Source of the DNA: an uncultured Opitutia bacterium
GTDB lineage: Bacteria; Verrucomicrobiota; Verrucomicrobiia; Opitutales; CAJWYM01
Direction of reading: 5' to 3'
Assembly (NCBI GenBank): GCA_913049555.1
Contig: CAJWYM010000007.1
Span: forward strand, 1 to 64,000
Length of the DNA stretch: 64,000 nucleotides
Numbering within the stretch: the first letter of the stretch is position 1; the number at the start of each line of letters is the position of its first letter. The translations under genes were made by a program, and so were the position numbers. Under the pieces are notes generated by a model that was not told the origin of the DNA, made no database searches, and saw only the letters and a program-made list of their open reading frames with translations. This document shows positions 1-10,936 of this stretch, in pieces.

Positions 1-96
1 TGAAATGGAGGGATAAATATTACTCAATTCATGACCATTCTCTTAATTGGTCTTTTTTTTGCATAATAGAATTCAATTACAAAATGAATCTCATTC

Positions 97-1008
97 ATGA
101 ATAAAATTATCGACAGTCGGCAGCTTTTAGCCTTTGTAGAATTAGCTTCTACAGGAAGTTTTACTGCTGCAGCAAAGAACTTGTTTCTTACTCAATCGGC
201 CATCAGTCATTCCATGAAGTCTTTAGAAAATGAGATGGAATGTAAGTTGATTGATAAGATTGGAAAAAAAATTATTCTTACTTATGAGGGAGAATTATTA
301 TTGGAATCTGCAAAAAAAATATTGCAGGATATGAAGGAGGTTCGATTTGAATTGAATCGCTCTGAAGAATTGCAGAAGACTCGCCTTAGAATCGCTACCA
401 GTCCCGCTATTTGTAAATATTTTATGCCAGAGGTGCTTCGTGAGTTTTTAATCTGCTTTCCTGATTGCAAGTTTGATATACAAAGCTGCGACACTCCCCA
501 GTCTTTTGATCTTCTTAGAAATCAAAAAGTGGATTTAGCGATTTCATTGAAACCTGAAAAAGAGGTTGATCTTGAGTTTATAGAGTTATTTACGGATGAA
601 CTTATGCTTGTATATCCCAATTCTCACAAATGGGCCAGCAAACCGACTCTTGTTTTAAGTGATATTTGTGAGGAGAATCTTTTTTTATATCGCAAGAGTT
701 CCTACACTTATCGAATCGTTATGGATCACTTTAAAAGAGTCGGGAGTGTCCCAACAACAGTTACTGAGATGGATGATGTGGATTCAATGAAAGAATTGAT
801 TAAAGTAGGAATTGGAGTTGGAATTTTACCAATTTGGGCCATCCGTAAAGAAAATGCATCCAACACTCTTGAGGTGCGAGCATTCTCGAGTTCCAAATTG
901 ACTAGAACTTGGGGAGTTTCCTATTTACGAGGAAAAAACATAAATATGGCCGAACAAACTTTAGTTCAATTGTGTAAGGATGCTGTTTTATCAAGTTTTG
1001 GTGGTTAA
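97..1008 (+). CDS. LysR family transcriptional regulator
   Basis: N-terminal HTH typical of LysR (LLAFVELASTGSFTAAAKNLFLTQSAISHSMKSLENEM) followed by a substrate-binding domain; 303 aa ORF. Confidence 0.93.
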   Translation: MNKIIDSRQLLAFVELASTGSFTAAAKNLFLTQSAISHSMKSLENEMECKLIDKIGKKIILTYEGELLLESAKKILQDMKEVRFELNRSEELQKTRLRIATSPAICKYFMPEVLREFLICFPDCKFDIQSCDTPQSFDLLRNQKVDLAISLKPEKEVDLEFIELFTDELMLVYPNSHKWASKPTLVLSDICEENLFLYRKSSYTYRIVMDHFKRVGSVPTTVTEMDDVDSMKELIKVGIGVGILPIWAIRKENASNTLEVRAFSSSKLTRTWGVSYLRGKNINMAEQTLVQLCKDAVLSSFGG

Positions 1009-1317
1009 ATGTTCGGAAAATTTTAATTTTTAATGATTAGAATCCCGCCAATAAACAAATATGGATCCATTTTCTTAATAGTAATAGAAGTGAATTTAGT
1101 TAGAAGTCACTTAATGATTAAAACAAAGAGTTTGATTTTTTCATTATACTGTTAGTGCCAAACCTCAAAAACAAATACTCAACAGCTCTATTAACAGCGG
1201 CTTTTTGTGCACTGAATTAGAAACAAACAGCTATTTTATATGTGAAATAATGAAGCAAGCTCCAACCACAAAGACAATAAATCTAGGATAAAAAAACAAC
1301 TAGAAATTTAAACAAAG

Positions 1318-1393
1318 TGGTGGGTTGGGTGGGAGTCGAACCCACAACCAATGGCTTAAAAGGCCACTGCTCTACCATTGAGCTACCAACCCA
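1318..1393 (-). tRNA. tRNA-Lys (anticodon UUU), CCA encoded
   Basis: Reverse complement folds as a cloverleaf: acceptor TGGGTTG/CAACCCA, D arm GCTC..GAGC, anticodon stem GTGGC/GCCAT with loop CTTTTAA, T arm GTGGG TTCGACT CCCAC, 3' CCA. Confidence 0.95.
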
Positions 1394-1582
1394 AAGATTA
1401 TTTTATAGTATATAAAACAATAAGGTTTGATATTCATAACTGAAGTCGATCTTGGCAAGATAAAAATTAAAGAAACCCTAATTTTTTATTAAGACCTTCC
1501 CAATAGGAAATTGCACTAGACGGAACTTTGTTTCTTGGATAAGCTATCCCATTTAAATTTTAAATAAAGCTCTATAAAGTAA

Positions 1583-2158
1583 ATGTATAATTGTGAACGA
1601 AATCCTCAACTGAATGACTTGGACAAGATTCTTTTTACAGAAAAACAAATTCAAGAACGAATTCAAGCATTGGGAATTGAGATCAATAACCACTATCAAA
1701 ATCAAGAATTTGTTTTGATCAGTGTTGTGAATGGTGCGATCCCTTTTACTGCCGATTTGATGAGAGAGATTCATTCTCCTGTTTATTTTGATTCCATAAG
1801 AGCTTCTTCCTACAATCATTCCACAAATTCAAATGGATCTCCAATTTTATTGGATCGATTGAACATTGGAATCGCAAATAAGGATGTTTTGATTGTAGAT
1901 GATATTTTAGATACAGGACTTACTTTATCCTGTATTATCAATGAAATTGTTCAGCAAAAACCAAAATCGATTAAAACCTGTGTGTTGTTGAATAAAATTG
2001 CACGACGTCAAATAGATCTAACCGCAGACTTTGTAGGTTTCGATATTCCTGATGAGTTTGTTGTCGGTTACGGTTTAGATTTTGCTGAAAAATACAGAAC
2101 TTTGCCTTGTGTGGGCATTTTGAACCCAGATTTTTTAAATCCTCCCTCTTGGTCATGA
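1583..2158 (+). CDS. hpt: Hypoxanthine phosphoribosyltransferase
   Basis: PRPP-binding motif VLIVDDILDTGLTL, VVNGAIPFTADLMREI, C-terminal FVVGYGLDFAEKYRTLPCVGIL. Confidence 0.93.
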   Translation: MYNCERNPQLNDLDKILFTEKQIQERIQALGIEINNHYQNQEFVLISVVNGAIPFTADLMREIHSPVYFDSIRASSYNHSTNSNGSPILLDRLNIGIANKDVLIVDDILDTGLTLSCIINEIVQQKPKSIKTCVLLNKIARRQIDLTADFVGFDIPDEFVVGYGLDFAEKYRTLPCVGILNPDFLNPPSWS

Positions 2159-2919
2159 ATACAATTATATATAAAACGTTTATAGAAAAACTTTGTTACG
2201 AAAGTGCTAAAGTTATCAATCCTTATTTCTCTAACCCTGAGTTGGAAATAGAAAAAAAAGAGGACAACACACCAGTTACAAGAGCTGATAAGGAAGCTGA
2301 GGAGCTGATTCGTCGAATGATTAATAAGGAATTTCCTAATCATGGGATCATAGGGGAAGAGTATGGAGAAGAAAATGAAGATGCAGAATTTGTTTGGGTT
2401 CTAGATCCGGTGGATGGTACAAAATCTTTTGCTACGAATGTTCCCTTATTTGGAACTTTGATCTGCCTTAAATATCAAGGACAGCCTCTTATAGGTGCGA
2501 TCCATCAGTCAATATTGAAACAACTACTGATAGGAGATGGAAAAAGCTCTACATTAAATGGCAAGCCGGTCCAAGTCAGTAACAATAAGAGTTTGGCAGA
2601 TGCGACCATTCTTACCACAGATTCTCGCCGTCCAGCCATTCATAAAAATGGACAAAATTGGGAGCATTTGATCAACCAAGTCAATATGTTTCGAACTTGG
2701 GGGGATGCCTATGGTTACCTGCTGACAGCAACAGGGTGGGCCGATGTAATGACGGATCCAATCTTATCGGAGTGGGATTTTGTTGGTATGATTCCAATTA
2801 TTCGTGGAGCTGGTGGAATTATCACAAATTGGGAAGGTGGAGATCCAGTAGGAGGGAACTCTGTAATTTGTGGGAATCCAAACTTGCAGCCTTTAGTGGT
2901 AGAAATGCTCAATGCTTAA
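2155..2919 (+). CDS. Inositol monophosphatase family protein (histidinol-phosphatase HisN-like)
   Basis: GIIGEEYGEE...VWVLDPVDGTKSFATNVPLFGTLI and WGDAYGYLLTATGWADVMTDP; start taken at ATG 2155, which overlaps the hpt stop (ATGA). Confidence 0.88.
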   Translation: MNTIIYKTFIEKLCYESAKVINPYFSNPELEIEKKEDNTPVTRADKEAEELIRRMINKEFPNHGIIGEEYGEENEDAEFVWVLDPVDGTKSFATNVPLFGTLICLKYQGQPLIGAIHQSILKQLLIGDGKSSTLNGKPVQVSNNKSLADATILTTDSRRPAIHKNGQNWEHLINQVNMFRTWGDAYGYLLTATGWADVMTDPILSEWDFVGMIPIIRGAGGIITNWEGGDPVGGNSVICGNPNLQPLVVEMLNA

Positions 2920-2931
2920 AGTTTTTATATT

Positions 2932-4122
2932 TTGAGAGAAAAGCACCAAGTGGACCATGCGGTTCGCTTTATTGATTTATATCGCCTGTCTCAGGGAAAG
3001 GGTAATTTATTGCCTTTAAGTAAGAGAATGTCTACTCATTTTAGATCCAATCAAAAAATGGGCTCTAAAGATCGAAGGCTCTTCTCCGAGCTTGTGTATA
3101 GTTATTTTAGGATAGGTAGAATGGAGATGAATCTTCCCACTCAAGAACGCCTAGCCCTAGCTTACTTTTTGAGCCAAGATAAACGAAGTTCTGTCCTTCT
3201 TTATTTGTTAGAGAAACACCGAAATTGGGAAAAAAATATAAAGAATTCAATTGAAGAAAAATTGTCTTTAATACAGGAATGCTATCCAAACTTTATAATT
3301 ACAGATCTTTTTCCATCCCATGGCGAACTTTCTGGAAACTTAAGAAGATCAGATTTTTCGATTTCTCATTTTATTCAACCAAAACTTTGGATAAGAGTTC
3401 GTATCGGATTCATACATCAAGTTCAATCAGAATTGGAGAAAGTAGGGATTTCTTTTGAAATTTCTACTCTTAGTCCAAATGCTTGGGCTTTGCCCAATCG
3501 AACTCCACTAGAATCCTTGAAGTGCTATCGTCTTGGATATTTTGAAGTGCAAGACTTAAGTTCTCAATTAACAGCCGAGCGTTTTTTATGCAAAAAAGGT
3601 CAAGTTTGGTGGGATGCATGTTGTGGGGCAGGTGGGAAGAGTTTGATGCTTTTGGACAAAGAGCCCTCGCTGAAACTTTATTTGTCAGATCAAAGAATTT
3701 CAATTTTACGTAAACTTAAAACCCGTTTAGGAAAGGCCAACCTCCGAGTAGCAGCTATAAAACAATGGAAATTAATGGCCCAAGATGGAAGTCCTTTTTC
3801 CAACAATTGGGATGGTATCATAGCAGATGTCCCATGCTCTGGTTCTGGAACTTGGGGCCGAACTCCTGAATTATTGTTGGAAGTAATCGATCTTGATCGT
3901 TACCATAAAAGACAGGTTCAAATGGTAGAATTACTTTTGGAGCATTTAGAGATAGGAAAAGAGCTCATTTACATTACTTGTTCTGTTTTCAAAAAAGAGA
4001 ACGAAGATGTAGTTGAATCTGTTCTTAAGAAATCAATTGCAGATCTGGTGGATCAAAAACTTATTGCAGGCTACAAAGAAAAAGCGGACAGTCTATTTGT
4101 AGCTACTTTTGTAAAAATATAA
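2932..4122 (+). CDS. RsmB/NOP-type RNA (cytosine-5) methyltransferase
   Basis: SAM motif WWDACCGAGGKSLMLLD, catalytic ADVPCSGSGTWGRTPE, late CSVFKKENEDVVE; TTG start is uncertain. Confidence 0.87.
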   Translation: MREKHQVDHAVRFIDLYRLSQGKGNLLPLSKRMSTHFRSNQKMGSKDRRLFSELVYSYFRIGRMEMNLPTQERLALAYFLSQDKRSSVLLYLLEKHRNWEKNIKNSIEEKLSLIQECYPNFIITDLFPSHGELSGNLRRSDFSISHFIQPKLWIRVRIGFIHQVQSELEKVGISFEISTLSPNAWALPNRTPLESLKCYRLGYFEVQDLSSQLTAERFLCKKGQVWWDACCGAGGKSLMLLDKEPSLKLYLSDQRISILRKLKTRLGKANLRVAAIKQWKLMAQDGSPFSNNWDGIIADVPCSGSGTWGRTPELLLEVIDLDRYHKRQVQMVELLLEHLEIGKELIYITCSVFKKENEDVVESVLKKSIADLVDQKLIAGYKEKADSLFVATFVKI

Positions 4123-4390
4123 TTATAGATAGGGTAATATCAGGCTAATAGTAAGATACAGTTCCTTTTAAAAATTTTTCTTTTGACTAAGAAAAGATTG
4201 ATTGAACATTGGTTGCTTGGAAATTTTCAATCATTGAAATATTAGGGTTTGGGATTGATTTTTAATTTTTGATTAAAAAAAGCCATCATGATTTATAAGT
4301 TCAATGCCAAAGGTGAAACCACTATACCTCACCGGATGCTTGAATTTCACTATCTATTCTACCATCCAGATTGCAACCTTTCATAATCTT

Positions 4391-5749
4391 TCAGACAGTA
4401 TACTCTGAAAGAGGAACTGGGTCTAATACTTCAGTGTTTGGTAATCTTTCATTCAATTGCTCTTTAAACCAGTCTCTAGCTCCTTGGTCGCCATGAGTTA
4501 AGACAACAACTCTAGGGTCTTTTTGAATCGTAAGTGCAAGGATCTCCTCTCGGTCTGCATGCCCACTCATATCAAATTTTTCAATTTTAGCTTTGATTTT
4601 AGTTGAAAACTCCAAAACTTTAAACAAAAAGTCATCCCCTTGATTCGCTTCTAGAAGTTCTCCTCCTGGAGTTTCAGGGTCACAATAGCCTACGAAAAGA
4701 ATAGTATTTGTTGGGTGACCAAGCATCGACGCTGCTAACTTATAAGAGGGTGTGTGCTCTACCAGCATACCACTACTTACGATATAAATCCCTTTTGAAC
4801 TTGGATTTTTTCCTGGTGTTAGATTACGAGGAGTGGGCTTGACCCCCATTTCTTTTAGGATGTGCTTGTTGAATTGAACTTGACCGGTCTTTTTACTGAT
4901 GCGATCGAAAAAGCTTACAAGGTCGAGTCCCATTCCGGAACAAAAAACGGGACATTTGGGGATTTTACCTTGAGTAAAGCTTTTATGAATTATGGATAAG
5001 ACTTCTTGGGTTCTACCCAAAGCAAAAACAGGGATTAGGCAGGAACCTTCCTTCTCAAGGGTATGTTTTATTGAACTGATAAATCGTTCCTTCTCAGCAG
5101 CCCTATTTTTTTCTGGAGATCTTTTAGTAAGGCCTCGTGTAGTCTCGATAATCATAGTATCTACTTTATCTTGAGGGACATCTGCTCCTTTTAGGGTCTG
5201 AAGGTTTGTAAATAAAATATCCCCAGTGGCAAAGATTTTCCTATGGTTGAATTCAATATCAACGGATACAGCGCCAGCTACGTGGCCAGCTCTATGGAGA
5301 GTGAGCTTAAGTGTATCTTCTCCTTTTCGAATTGTTTTTGTTTGACCAAAGTCGACTGCTAAATAGCGACTTTCAATTTCTTGTAAATCTTTATGCGTGT
5401 AAAGGGGATATTCATGAATGCCGAGTTCCTCTCTTTGACGTTTCATGACATTGATTGAGTTGCGCATCATTCTATTGGCTAAAAATGCACTCGCTTTTGA
5501 CATGAAAATAGGAGCTAAAGGATTTCGAAGTGCCGCTAGGGGCAAGGATCCTAAATGATCAAGATGACAGTGGGTTAGGATTATAAAGTCGATAGAAGAT
5601 TCAGGGACTTTTGAAAATTCGGGGGTCGCTTCTAAACCGGCAGTTTTAGGATCTAAGCCAGAATCTATTAAAAGACGAAAAGGCCCAATCTCTATAAACA
5701 TAGAGTTGCAGCCGATCCCACCATTTCGGTTGAGGTCGATAATATTCAT
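4391..5749 (-). CDS. Metallo-beta-lactamase/beta-CASP family exonuclease-like hydrolase
   Basis: HxHxDH motif (LTHCHLDHLGSLPLAAL), beta-CASP and C-terminal RNA-specificity motifs (MSGHADREEIL, VVLTHGDQGARDWF). Confidence 0.88.
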   Translation of the reverse strand: MNIIDLNRNGGIGCNSMFIEIGPFRLLIDSGLDPKTAGLEATPEFSKVPESSIDFIILTHCHLDHLGSLPLAALRNPLAPIFMSKASAFLANRMMRNSINVMKRQREELGIHEYPLYTHKDLQEIESRYLAVDFGQTKTIRKGEDTLKLTLHRAGHVAGAVSVDIEFNHRKIFATGDILFTNLQTLKGADVPQDKVDTMIIETTRGLTKRSPEKNRAAEKERFISSIKHTLEKEGSCLIPVFALGRTQEVLSIIHKSFTQGKIPKCPVFCSGMGLDLVSFFDRISKKTGQVQFNKHILKEMGVKPTPRNLTPGKNPSSKGIYIVSSGMLVEHTPSYKLAASMLGHPTNTILFVGYCDPETPGGELLEANQGDDFLFKVLEFSTKIKAKIEKFDMSGHADREEILALTIQKDPRVVVLTHGDQGARDWFKEQLNERLPNTEVLDPVPLSEYTV

Positions 5750-5756
5750 AATTGAT

Positions 5757-6146
5757 TTATTTGGGTATGTTCATTTCGAACGGTTTTAAATTTGCGTGTA
5801 TATTATTTTTAAATTCGTCCATTCCATGAAAAGAACCGACTGCCCTCGCGTTTTGATTGGCTACATGATAGCTGTTGTATGAAAAAACTTCACCCGAAGC
5901 AAGGGTGGGGGTTTTTCCAACTATTTTTTCACCTTCAATAATGATTTTTGTTAGGTCTGCATTTTCAATGACCCATTTTCTTCCAAGAAGGGTGATTTTT
6001 CTATCAGAAAGATTTCTAATCGTTATAAAGTAAATGAAAGCGTGAGGATAATTTCCTTGAACCTCAGGGTTGTTTTCATAAATCAAACGGTCTAATTTGA
6101 CTTGTAATCCTAGCAATTCTTCACTTTTTATGAAATTTCTTCTCAC
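5757..6146 (-). CDS. apaG: ApaG domain protein
   Basis: HAFIYFITIRNLSDRKITLLGRKWVIENAD...GEKIVGKTPTLASGEVFSYNSYH matches the ApaG fold signature. Confidence 0.85.
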   Translation of the reverse strand: MRRNFIKSEELLGLQVKLDRLIYENNPEVQGNYPHAFIYFITIRNLSDRKITLLGRKWVIENADLTKIIIEGEKIVGKTPTLASGEVFSYNSYHVANQNARAVGSFHGMDEFKNNIHANLKPFEMNIPK

Positions 6147-6463
6147 AAAACAGCTTTTAAATTATCGGACATTCAACTCAATGAGGTGCATTCAGATAGA
6201 ATTAGATCAAAAAACCGAATTAGAATAAAAGGGTTATTGAACACTATCAAAAGCAAATTGGACGATTTAAGAATTCTAAAATTCATTGCAATAAATCACT
6301 GTAAGCGAGGAATCATTTTTAATGAAATAATTTTAGTTAAACATAAATGCCTGTTTTAGAAGAGATCTCTTAATTTCTTAGTAGGGATAATTTTGGACAT
6401 GTAATTCAAGAAATAATTTTATTGGATTGCAACCGATTCTTAATATCGAGGGTTGTAAAGAAA

Positions 6464-8680
6464 CTATTTACTTTTATATTTAAATACCACGGTGCTGTAT
6501 CCTGGCACATTGATTAAAATCGTATTGTCGTGTCCATTGTCAGCTTCAACTTCTGTTTTTCTGCCTCCTTGATTGCCCACTCCATTTCCTCCATATTCCA
6601 ATGCATCTGTATTTATGATTTCCTCCCAAAAGCCAGTCTTGGGAACACTGATTCGGTAGTTTTCACGAGCAACAGGCGTACAATTGGTTACGACTAAAAA
6701 GTAATTTTTATCTTTGGTATCTTTTCTTATAAACCCAATAACCGAGTTTTCAGAATCGTCGAGCATTCTCCATTCAAAACCCTTCGGATCGAGATCACTT
6801 TCATGGAATGCAGCTTCTTTACAGTATAATTTGTTGAGATCACGAACAATCATTTGAATTCCTTCATGATCTTTGTATTGCAATAAATGCCATTCTAAGG
6901 ACTCGTCATACTTCCACTCAGACGATTGTCCAAAATCCGATCCCATAAATAAAGTGTTTTTACCAGGCCAACACCACATTAGTGCATAGAGAGATCTCAA
7001 GCTATTTGCTTTTTCGGAAATAGAGCCCGCTGCCATCTTTAGAAGCATACTGCCTTTTCCATGAACAACCTCATCATGAGAAAAAACCATCATGAACTTT
7101 TCAGAATACTGATAAATCATACCGAATGTCAGCTCACCATGGTGCCATTTTCTAAAAACTGGATCCAGTTTGAAATATTCTAGAGTGTCATTCATCCAAC
7201 CCATATTCCATTTAAAGTCAAAGCCAAGTCCTCCCTGAGAAACAGGTTTAGAGACCCCTCCCCAAGAAGTAGACTCTTCCGCGATCATCAAAGAACCAGG
7301 GAAATATTCGTGAACAAGATTATTCGCTTCACGCATAAACTCCATCGCCTCCAAATTTTCGTTTCCACCATATTGATTCGGAATCCACTGTCCCTCTTCT
7401 CTGGAATAATCAAGATATAGCATCGAGGCAACCGCATCTACTCTTAAACCATCAATGTGATAACGGTCAAACCAAGCAAGTGCACTTGCAATTAGAAACC
7501 CCTTCACCTCATGGCGACTGTAGTTGAATATCAGAGTTCCCCAATCTTGGTGCTCACCTTGCTTTGGATCGGAGTGTTCGTATAAATGGGTTCCGTCAAA
7601 TTGCGCTAAGGCAAAACGGTCTTTTGGAAAGTGACCTGGTACCCAATCAACAATCACCCCAATGTTGTTTTGATGAAGTTTATCTACAAGGTATTTGAAA
7701 TCATCCGGCTCTCCATATCTATGCGTTGGAGCAAAGAAACCGGTAACTTGATACCCCCAAGATCCTAAAAATGGATACTCTGAGATGGGCATGAATTCGA
7801 CGTGGGTATAATTCATATCCAAAAGATAATCGATTAAATCCACTGCTAATTCTCTGTATGAAAGAGGGCGATTGCCGTCTTCAATTTTCCTTTTCCAGGA
7901 ATCAATGTGCATCTCATAAACAGAAATGGGTTTTTTACTCCAATCCGCTTTTTTTCTCCTGTTGATCCAATTGCGATCCTCCCATTTGTAATTATCTACA
8001 GCTTGGATAATGGATGCGTTGTGAGGAGGCGATTCAAAAAAGGTTCCATAGGGGTCGGTTTTTTGATGAATTGCATTGTCGCCTCCAATCAATTCATATT
8101 TGTATTTCATGCCTTCCTCTAAACCAGGGATGAACAACTCCCACACTCCAGAGGTTCCTAGCATCCTCATCGGGTGAAACCTAGCATCCCAATGGTTGAA
8201 GTCTCCTATTACAGAGACTCTCTTGGCTGAAGGAGCCCAAACCACCATGGAAACTCCATGAACTCCTTGGATTGTTTTGGGATGGGCACCTTGCTTTTTG
8301 TAAATAAAATGGTCTTCACCATTGTTGAAAAGATAGGTGTCTTCTTCCGATAAGGTGGGTATAAAAGAATAGGGATCACTGAATTGGCGAATTTCTCCAT
8401 TTCCAAGCTCAACGCGTAGTTGGTATTTGAAAACCTCTTTTTTGTGAAGAATCCCTTCGTAAAAACCAAGATCATGAATCTTTTCTAAATGAAAAATTTC
8501 TTCATTTTTGTCTTTTTTTAAAATAACAGAACAAGACTGAGTGTTTTGTACGAAAACTCTTACGACTAGACAATCTGAACCATTCAAGTTTATTGGGTGC
8601 ATTCCCAACAAATCATGAGGGGATGAATGTTCAGCTTTTATCAAAAGTTCTAATTCAGTGTGCGAAATAATCACAGGCAA
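6464..8680 (-). CDS. glgB: 1,4-alpha-glucan branching enzyme
   Basis: CBM48 region VWAPSAKRVSVIGDFNHWD, GH13 motifs DWVPGHFPKD, DGLRVDAVASMLYLDYSR, MIAEEST, FSHDEVVHGKGS; TTG start preceded by TAGGAG. Confidence 0.97.
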   Translation of the reverse strand: MPVIISHTELELLIKAEHSSPHDLLGMHPINLNGSDCLVVRVFVQNTQSCSVILKKDKNEEIFHLEKIHDLGFYEGILHKKEVFKYQLRVELGNGEIRQFSDPYSFIPTLSEEDTYLFNNGEDHFIYKKQGAHPKTIQGVHGVSMVVWAPSAKRVSVIGDFNHWDARFHPMRMLGTSGVWELFIPGLEEGMKYKYELIGGDNAIHQKTDPYGTFFESPPHNASIIQAVDNYKWEDRNWINRRKKADWSKKPISVYEMHIDSWKRKIEDGNRPLSYRELAVDLIDYLLDMNYTHVEFMPISEYPFLGSWGYQVTGFFAPTHRYGEPDDFKYLVDKLHQNNIGVIVDWVPGHFPKDRFALAQFDGTHLYEHSDPKQGEHQDWGTLIFNYSRHEVKGFLIASALAWFDRYHIDGLRVDAVASMLYLDYSREEGQWIPNQYGGNENLEAMEFMREANNLVHEYFPGSLMIAEESTSWGGVSKPVSQGGLGFDFKWNMGWMNDTLEYFKLDPVFRKWHHGELTFGMIYQYSEKFMMVFSHDEVVHGKGSMLLKMAAGSISEKANSLRSLYALMWCWPGKNTLFMGSDFGQSSEWKYDESLEWHLLQYKDHEGIQMIVRDLNKLYCKEAAFHESDLDPKGFEWRMLDDSENSVIGFIRKDTKDKNYFLVVTNCTPVARENYRISVPKTGFWEEIINTDALEYGGNGVGNQGGRKTEVEADNGHDNTILINVPGYSTVVFKYKSK

Positions 8681-8834
8681 TGACTCCTAAATGGTTTAAT
8701 AAAATATAATTTTACTTAAATACTGCAAGCAATCGAGGACTAATGCAATCACTGAATTTATATGTTGATCATAGTCTTTTGGAAATTTTTAGAGAAAGAG
8801 AAATTAAAAATTTTCAGACAAATTTGAGATAAGA

Positions 8835-9701
8835 TTATTTTTGCCAGCGAGAATAGAGAGAAAGGGGAAGCTGATATTTTCTAAGATTAGATTCAGTGAT
8901 CGCTAATTCTCCGTTTTCTAAATTTCCAATATCTTTACCGACCAAATCTCTAATTAAATTTTTTGCAGTGATTGATGAGTTTTCTATGGAATACAATGTC
9001 ATAAGCGCAAATTGGAAATTATCGGATTTTACCTTCTTCAGATCTTCTAGTAGAGGCATCAAATCTCGATCTAATTTCCAAACATCCCCTTTGGGGCCAC
9101 GACCAAAAGCAGGGGGATCTAAGACAATCCCATCGTATTTGTAGCCTCTACGGATTTCGCGTTTTATAAAGTTTCTTGCATCTTCAAGAATCCATCGGAT
9201 GTGACCTTCTAAATCTCCAGATAAAAAATGATTTTTTCTTGCCCAGTTTACAGACGGTTTCGAGGCATCGACATGGGTGGTTTCCCATCCGTAAGAGCTT
9301 CCAACTAAACTAGCAATTCCTGTATAACCAAATAATATTAATAGACGGCCCGAACCCAATTTTTTCATTTGCTTAGACATCCATCTCCAGTGAGGTTCTT
9401 GCTCTGGAAAAATACCTAAATGTTTCGATGAAATTCCAACTCTTGCTTCCATTCGAATTCGATCATAACTCATTGGCCAGGAGTTAAGATTTTTCTCCCT
9501 GATTTTCCAATGGGATTCTCCTCTATGAATTGCGTCAGCGTTCTTCCAAACGGTTGATGGCAAAGATTTACCCCAAATCGCTTTGGGTTCACCTCTAACT
9601 AAAGTGTAGTTTCCAAATCTTTCCAGTTTTTGACCGGCTCCACTGTCTAAAAGTTCGTATTCATCCCATTCCGGAGATAATACTCCAATAGAACTACTCA
9701 T
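8835..9701 (-). CDS. Class I SAM-dependent methyltransferase (RlmK/RlmI-like)
   Basis: LFGYTGIASLVGSSYGWETTHVDASKPSVNWARKN and DGIVLDPPAFGRGPKG. Confidence 0.82.
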   Translation of the reverse strand: MSSSIGVLSPEWDEYELLDSGAGQKLERFGNYTLVRGEPKAIWGKSLPSTVWKNADAIHRGESHWKIREKNLNSWPMSYDRIRMEARVGISSKHLGIFPEQEPHWRWMSKQMKKLGSGRLLILFGYTGIASLVGSSYGWETTHVDASKPSVNWARKNHFLSGDLEGHIRWILEDARNFIKREIRRGYKYDGIVLDPPAFGRGPKGDVWKLDRDLMPLLEDLKKVKSDNFQFALMTLYSIENSSITAKNLIRDLVGKDIGNLENGELAITESNLRKYQLPLSLYSRWQK

Positions 9702-10920
9702 TGGGTTTCATTTTTGCAAAAGCAAAATCAGCAATCTGGATTGCATCTAAAATCTCTTTTTCTTTATGGGCAGCACTTAAAAACCAATTGTGATGAGGAT
9801 GAAAGAAGGCCCCTTTTGAAATACAAATCTTACAAAATTCTTGGATCTTATATAGATTATCTTCGTCTTTAAATCGCAGATAAGGCATAGAAACTGGACC
9901 TGTAATTTTCAATTCAAAGCCATGTTTTAGAGCGGTTTTCTCTAAGCCTGCTTTAAGTTGGGAGCCAAGTTTTTCAACAATATCGGGAACTTTATCTCTT
10001 TGAACGATCTTTAAGCATTGGATGGCAGCAGCCATAGAAACTGCGTCATTCCAATACGATCCCGTTAAAAAAACCTTGCTTGCTGGGACTTTTAAATGAT
10101 CGCGACCAACCGCAGCTGAGATCGCATGGCCATTGCCAAGAGCCTTACAGTAAACAGAGATGTCAGGTTGAAAATTGAAATATTCGTGGGAACCATTTTC
10201 ATGCAATCGGAAACCCGCTCGAACATCATCTAAAATAAAAACGACCCCATGTTTATTGCAGATTTTTTGTATATTGGGTAAGAAATCAGAATCGGCTAGG
10301 AGGTTGTCTTGAAATACTGGATGGTGATAAGGGGTTAAAATAACACAAGCCAGATTTTGGAGGTTTTTTTGGAATTCCTCTTCAAAATTTTGAAGGTCGT
10401 TCCATTCAAAATGATAGACGTTGGCTAAATCTTCATCAATAATACCTCCTTTTCCAGGGGAACACCAAGCATCCACTCCATGATAGGAACCTTTGGCCTT
10501 AAGTATCCCTTTATTTCCGGTGGTTTCTCTGGCGACTTGGACTGCCCAAGTAGTGAGGTCGGATCCGTTTTTTGCAAACACTGCCCAATCTGCAAAATTT
10601 ATTCTTTCAGTAAGCACTTCAGCAAGTTCAACCATTTTATCTGTTGGATGGTTGAAAACAGAACCTTTTAACTTTTGTTCTCTTGCAGCTTCTTCAATTT
10701 CTGGATGATTGTAACCGAGAATAGTGGGTCCATAACCACACATAAAATCAATGTATTTATTATTGTCAGCATCCCAGTAGTAGGCTCCTTCTGCCTTGGA
10801 AGCGTAGTAGGGAGATGCGCCTGGAATTACAGTTGCTGGAGTGACGTGTCCATAAATGCCACCAGGTATTACTTTAGAGGCCCGATTAAAAAGTTCTAAA
10901 GATTGATCGAATTGATACAT
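9694..10920 (-). CDS. PLP-dependent class III aminotransferase (glutamate-1-semialdehyde aminotransferase-like)
   Basis: MYQFDQSLELFNRASKVIPGGIYGH..., PLP lysine SVYCKALGNGHAISAAVG, FILDDVRAGFR; start set at 10920 rather than the ORF-track 10974, which overlaps pgl. Confidence 0.86.
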   Translation of the reverse strand: MYQFDQSLELFNRASKVIPGGIYGHVTPATVIPGASPYYASKAEGAYYWDADNNKYIDFMCGYGPTILGYNHPEIEEAAREQKLKGSVFNHPTDKMVELAEVLTERINFADWAVFAKNGSDLTTWAVQVARETTGNKGILKAKGSYHGVDAWCSPGKGGIIDEDLANVYHFEWNDLQNFEEEFQKNLQNLACVILTPYHHPVFQDNLLADSDFLPNIQKICNKHGVVFILDDVRAGFRLHENGSHEYFNFQPDISVYCKALGNGHAISAAVGRDHLKVPASKVFLTGSYWNDAVSMAAAIQCLKIVQRDKVPDIVEKLGSQLKAGLEKTALKHGFELKITGPVSMPYLRFKDEDNLYKIQEFCKICISKGAFFHPHHNWFLSAAHKEKEILDAIQIADFAFAKMKPNE

Positions 10921-10936
10921 AGTCAGATTGAAAAGT

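Noticed and set aside
282-494. Antisense ORF inside the LysR gene (and similar ones such as 2068..2343, 10675..10899, 15 kb and 43 kb region antisense ORFs)
   Set aside because: Fully overlapped by strongly recognisable genes on the other strand; no plausible domain or start context.
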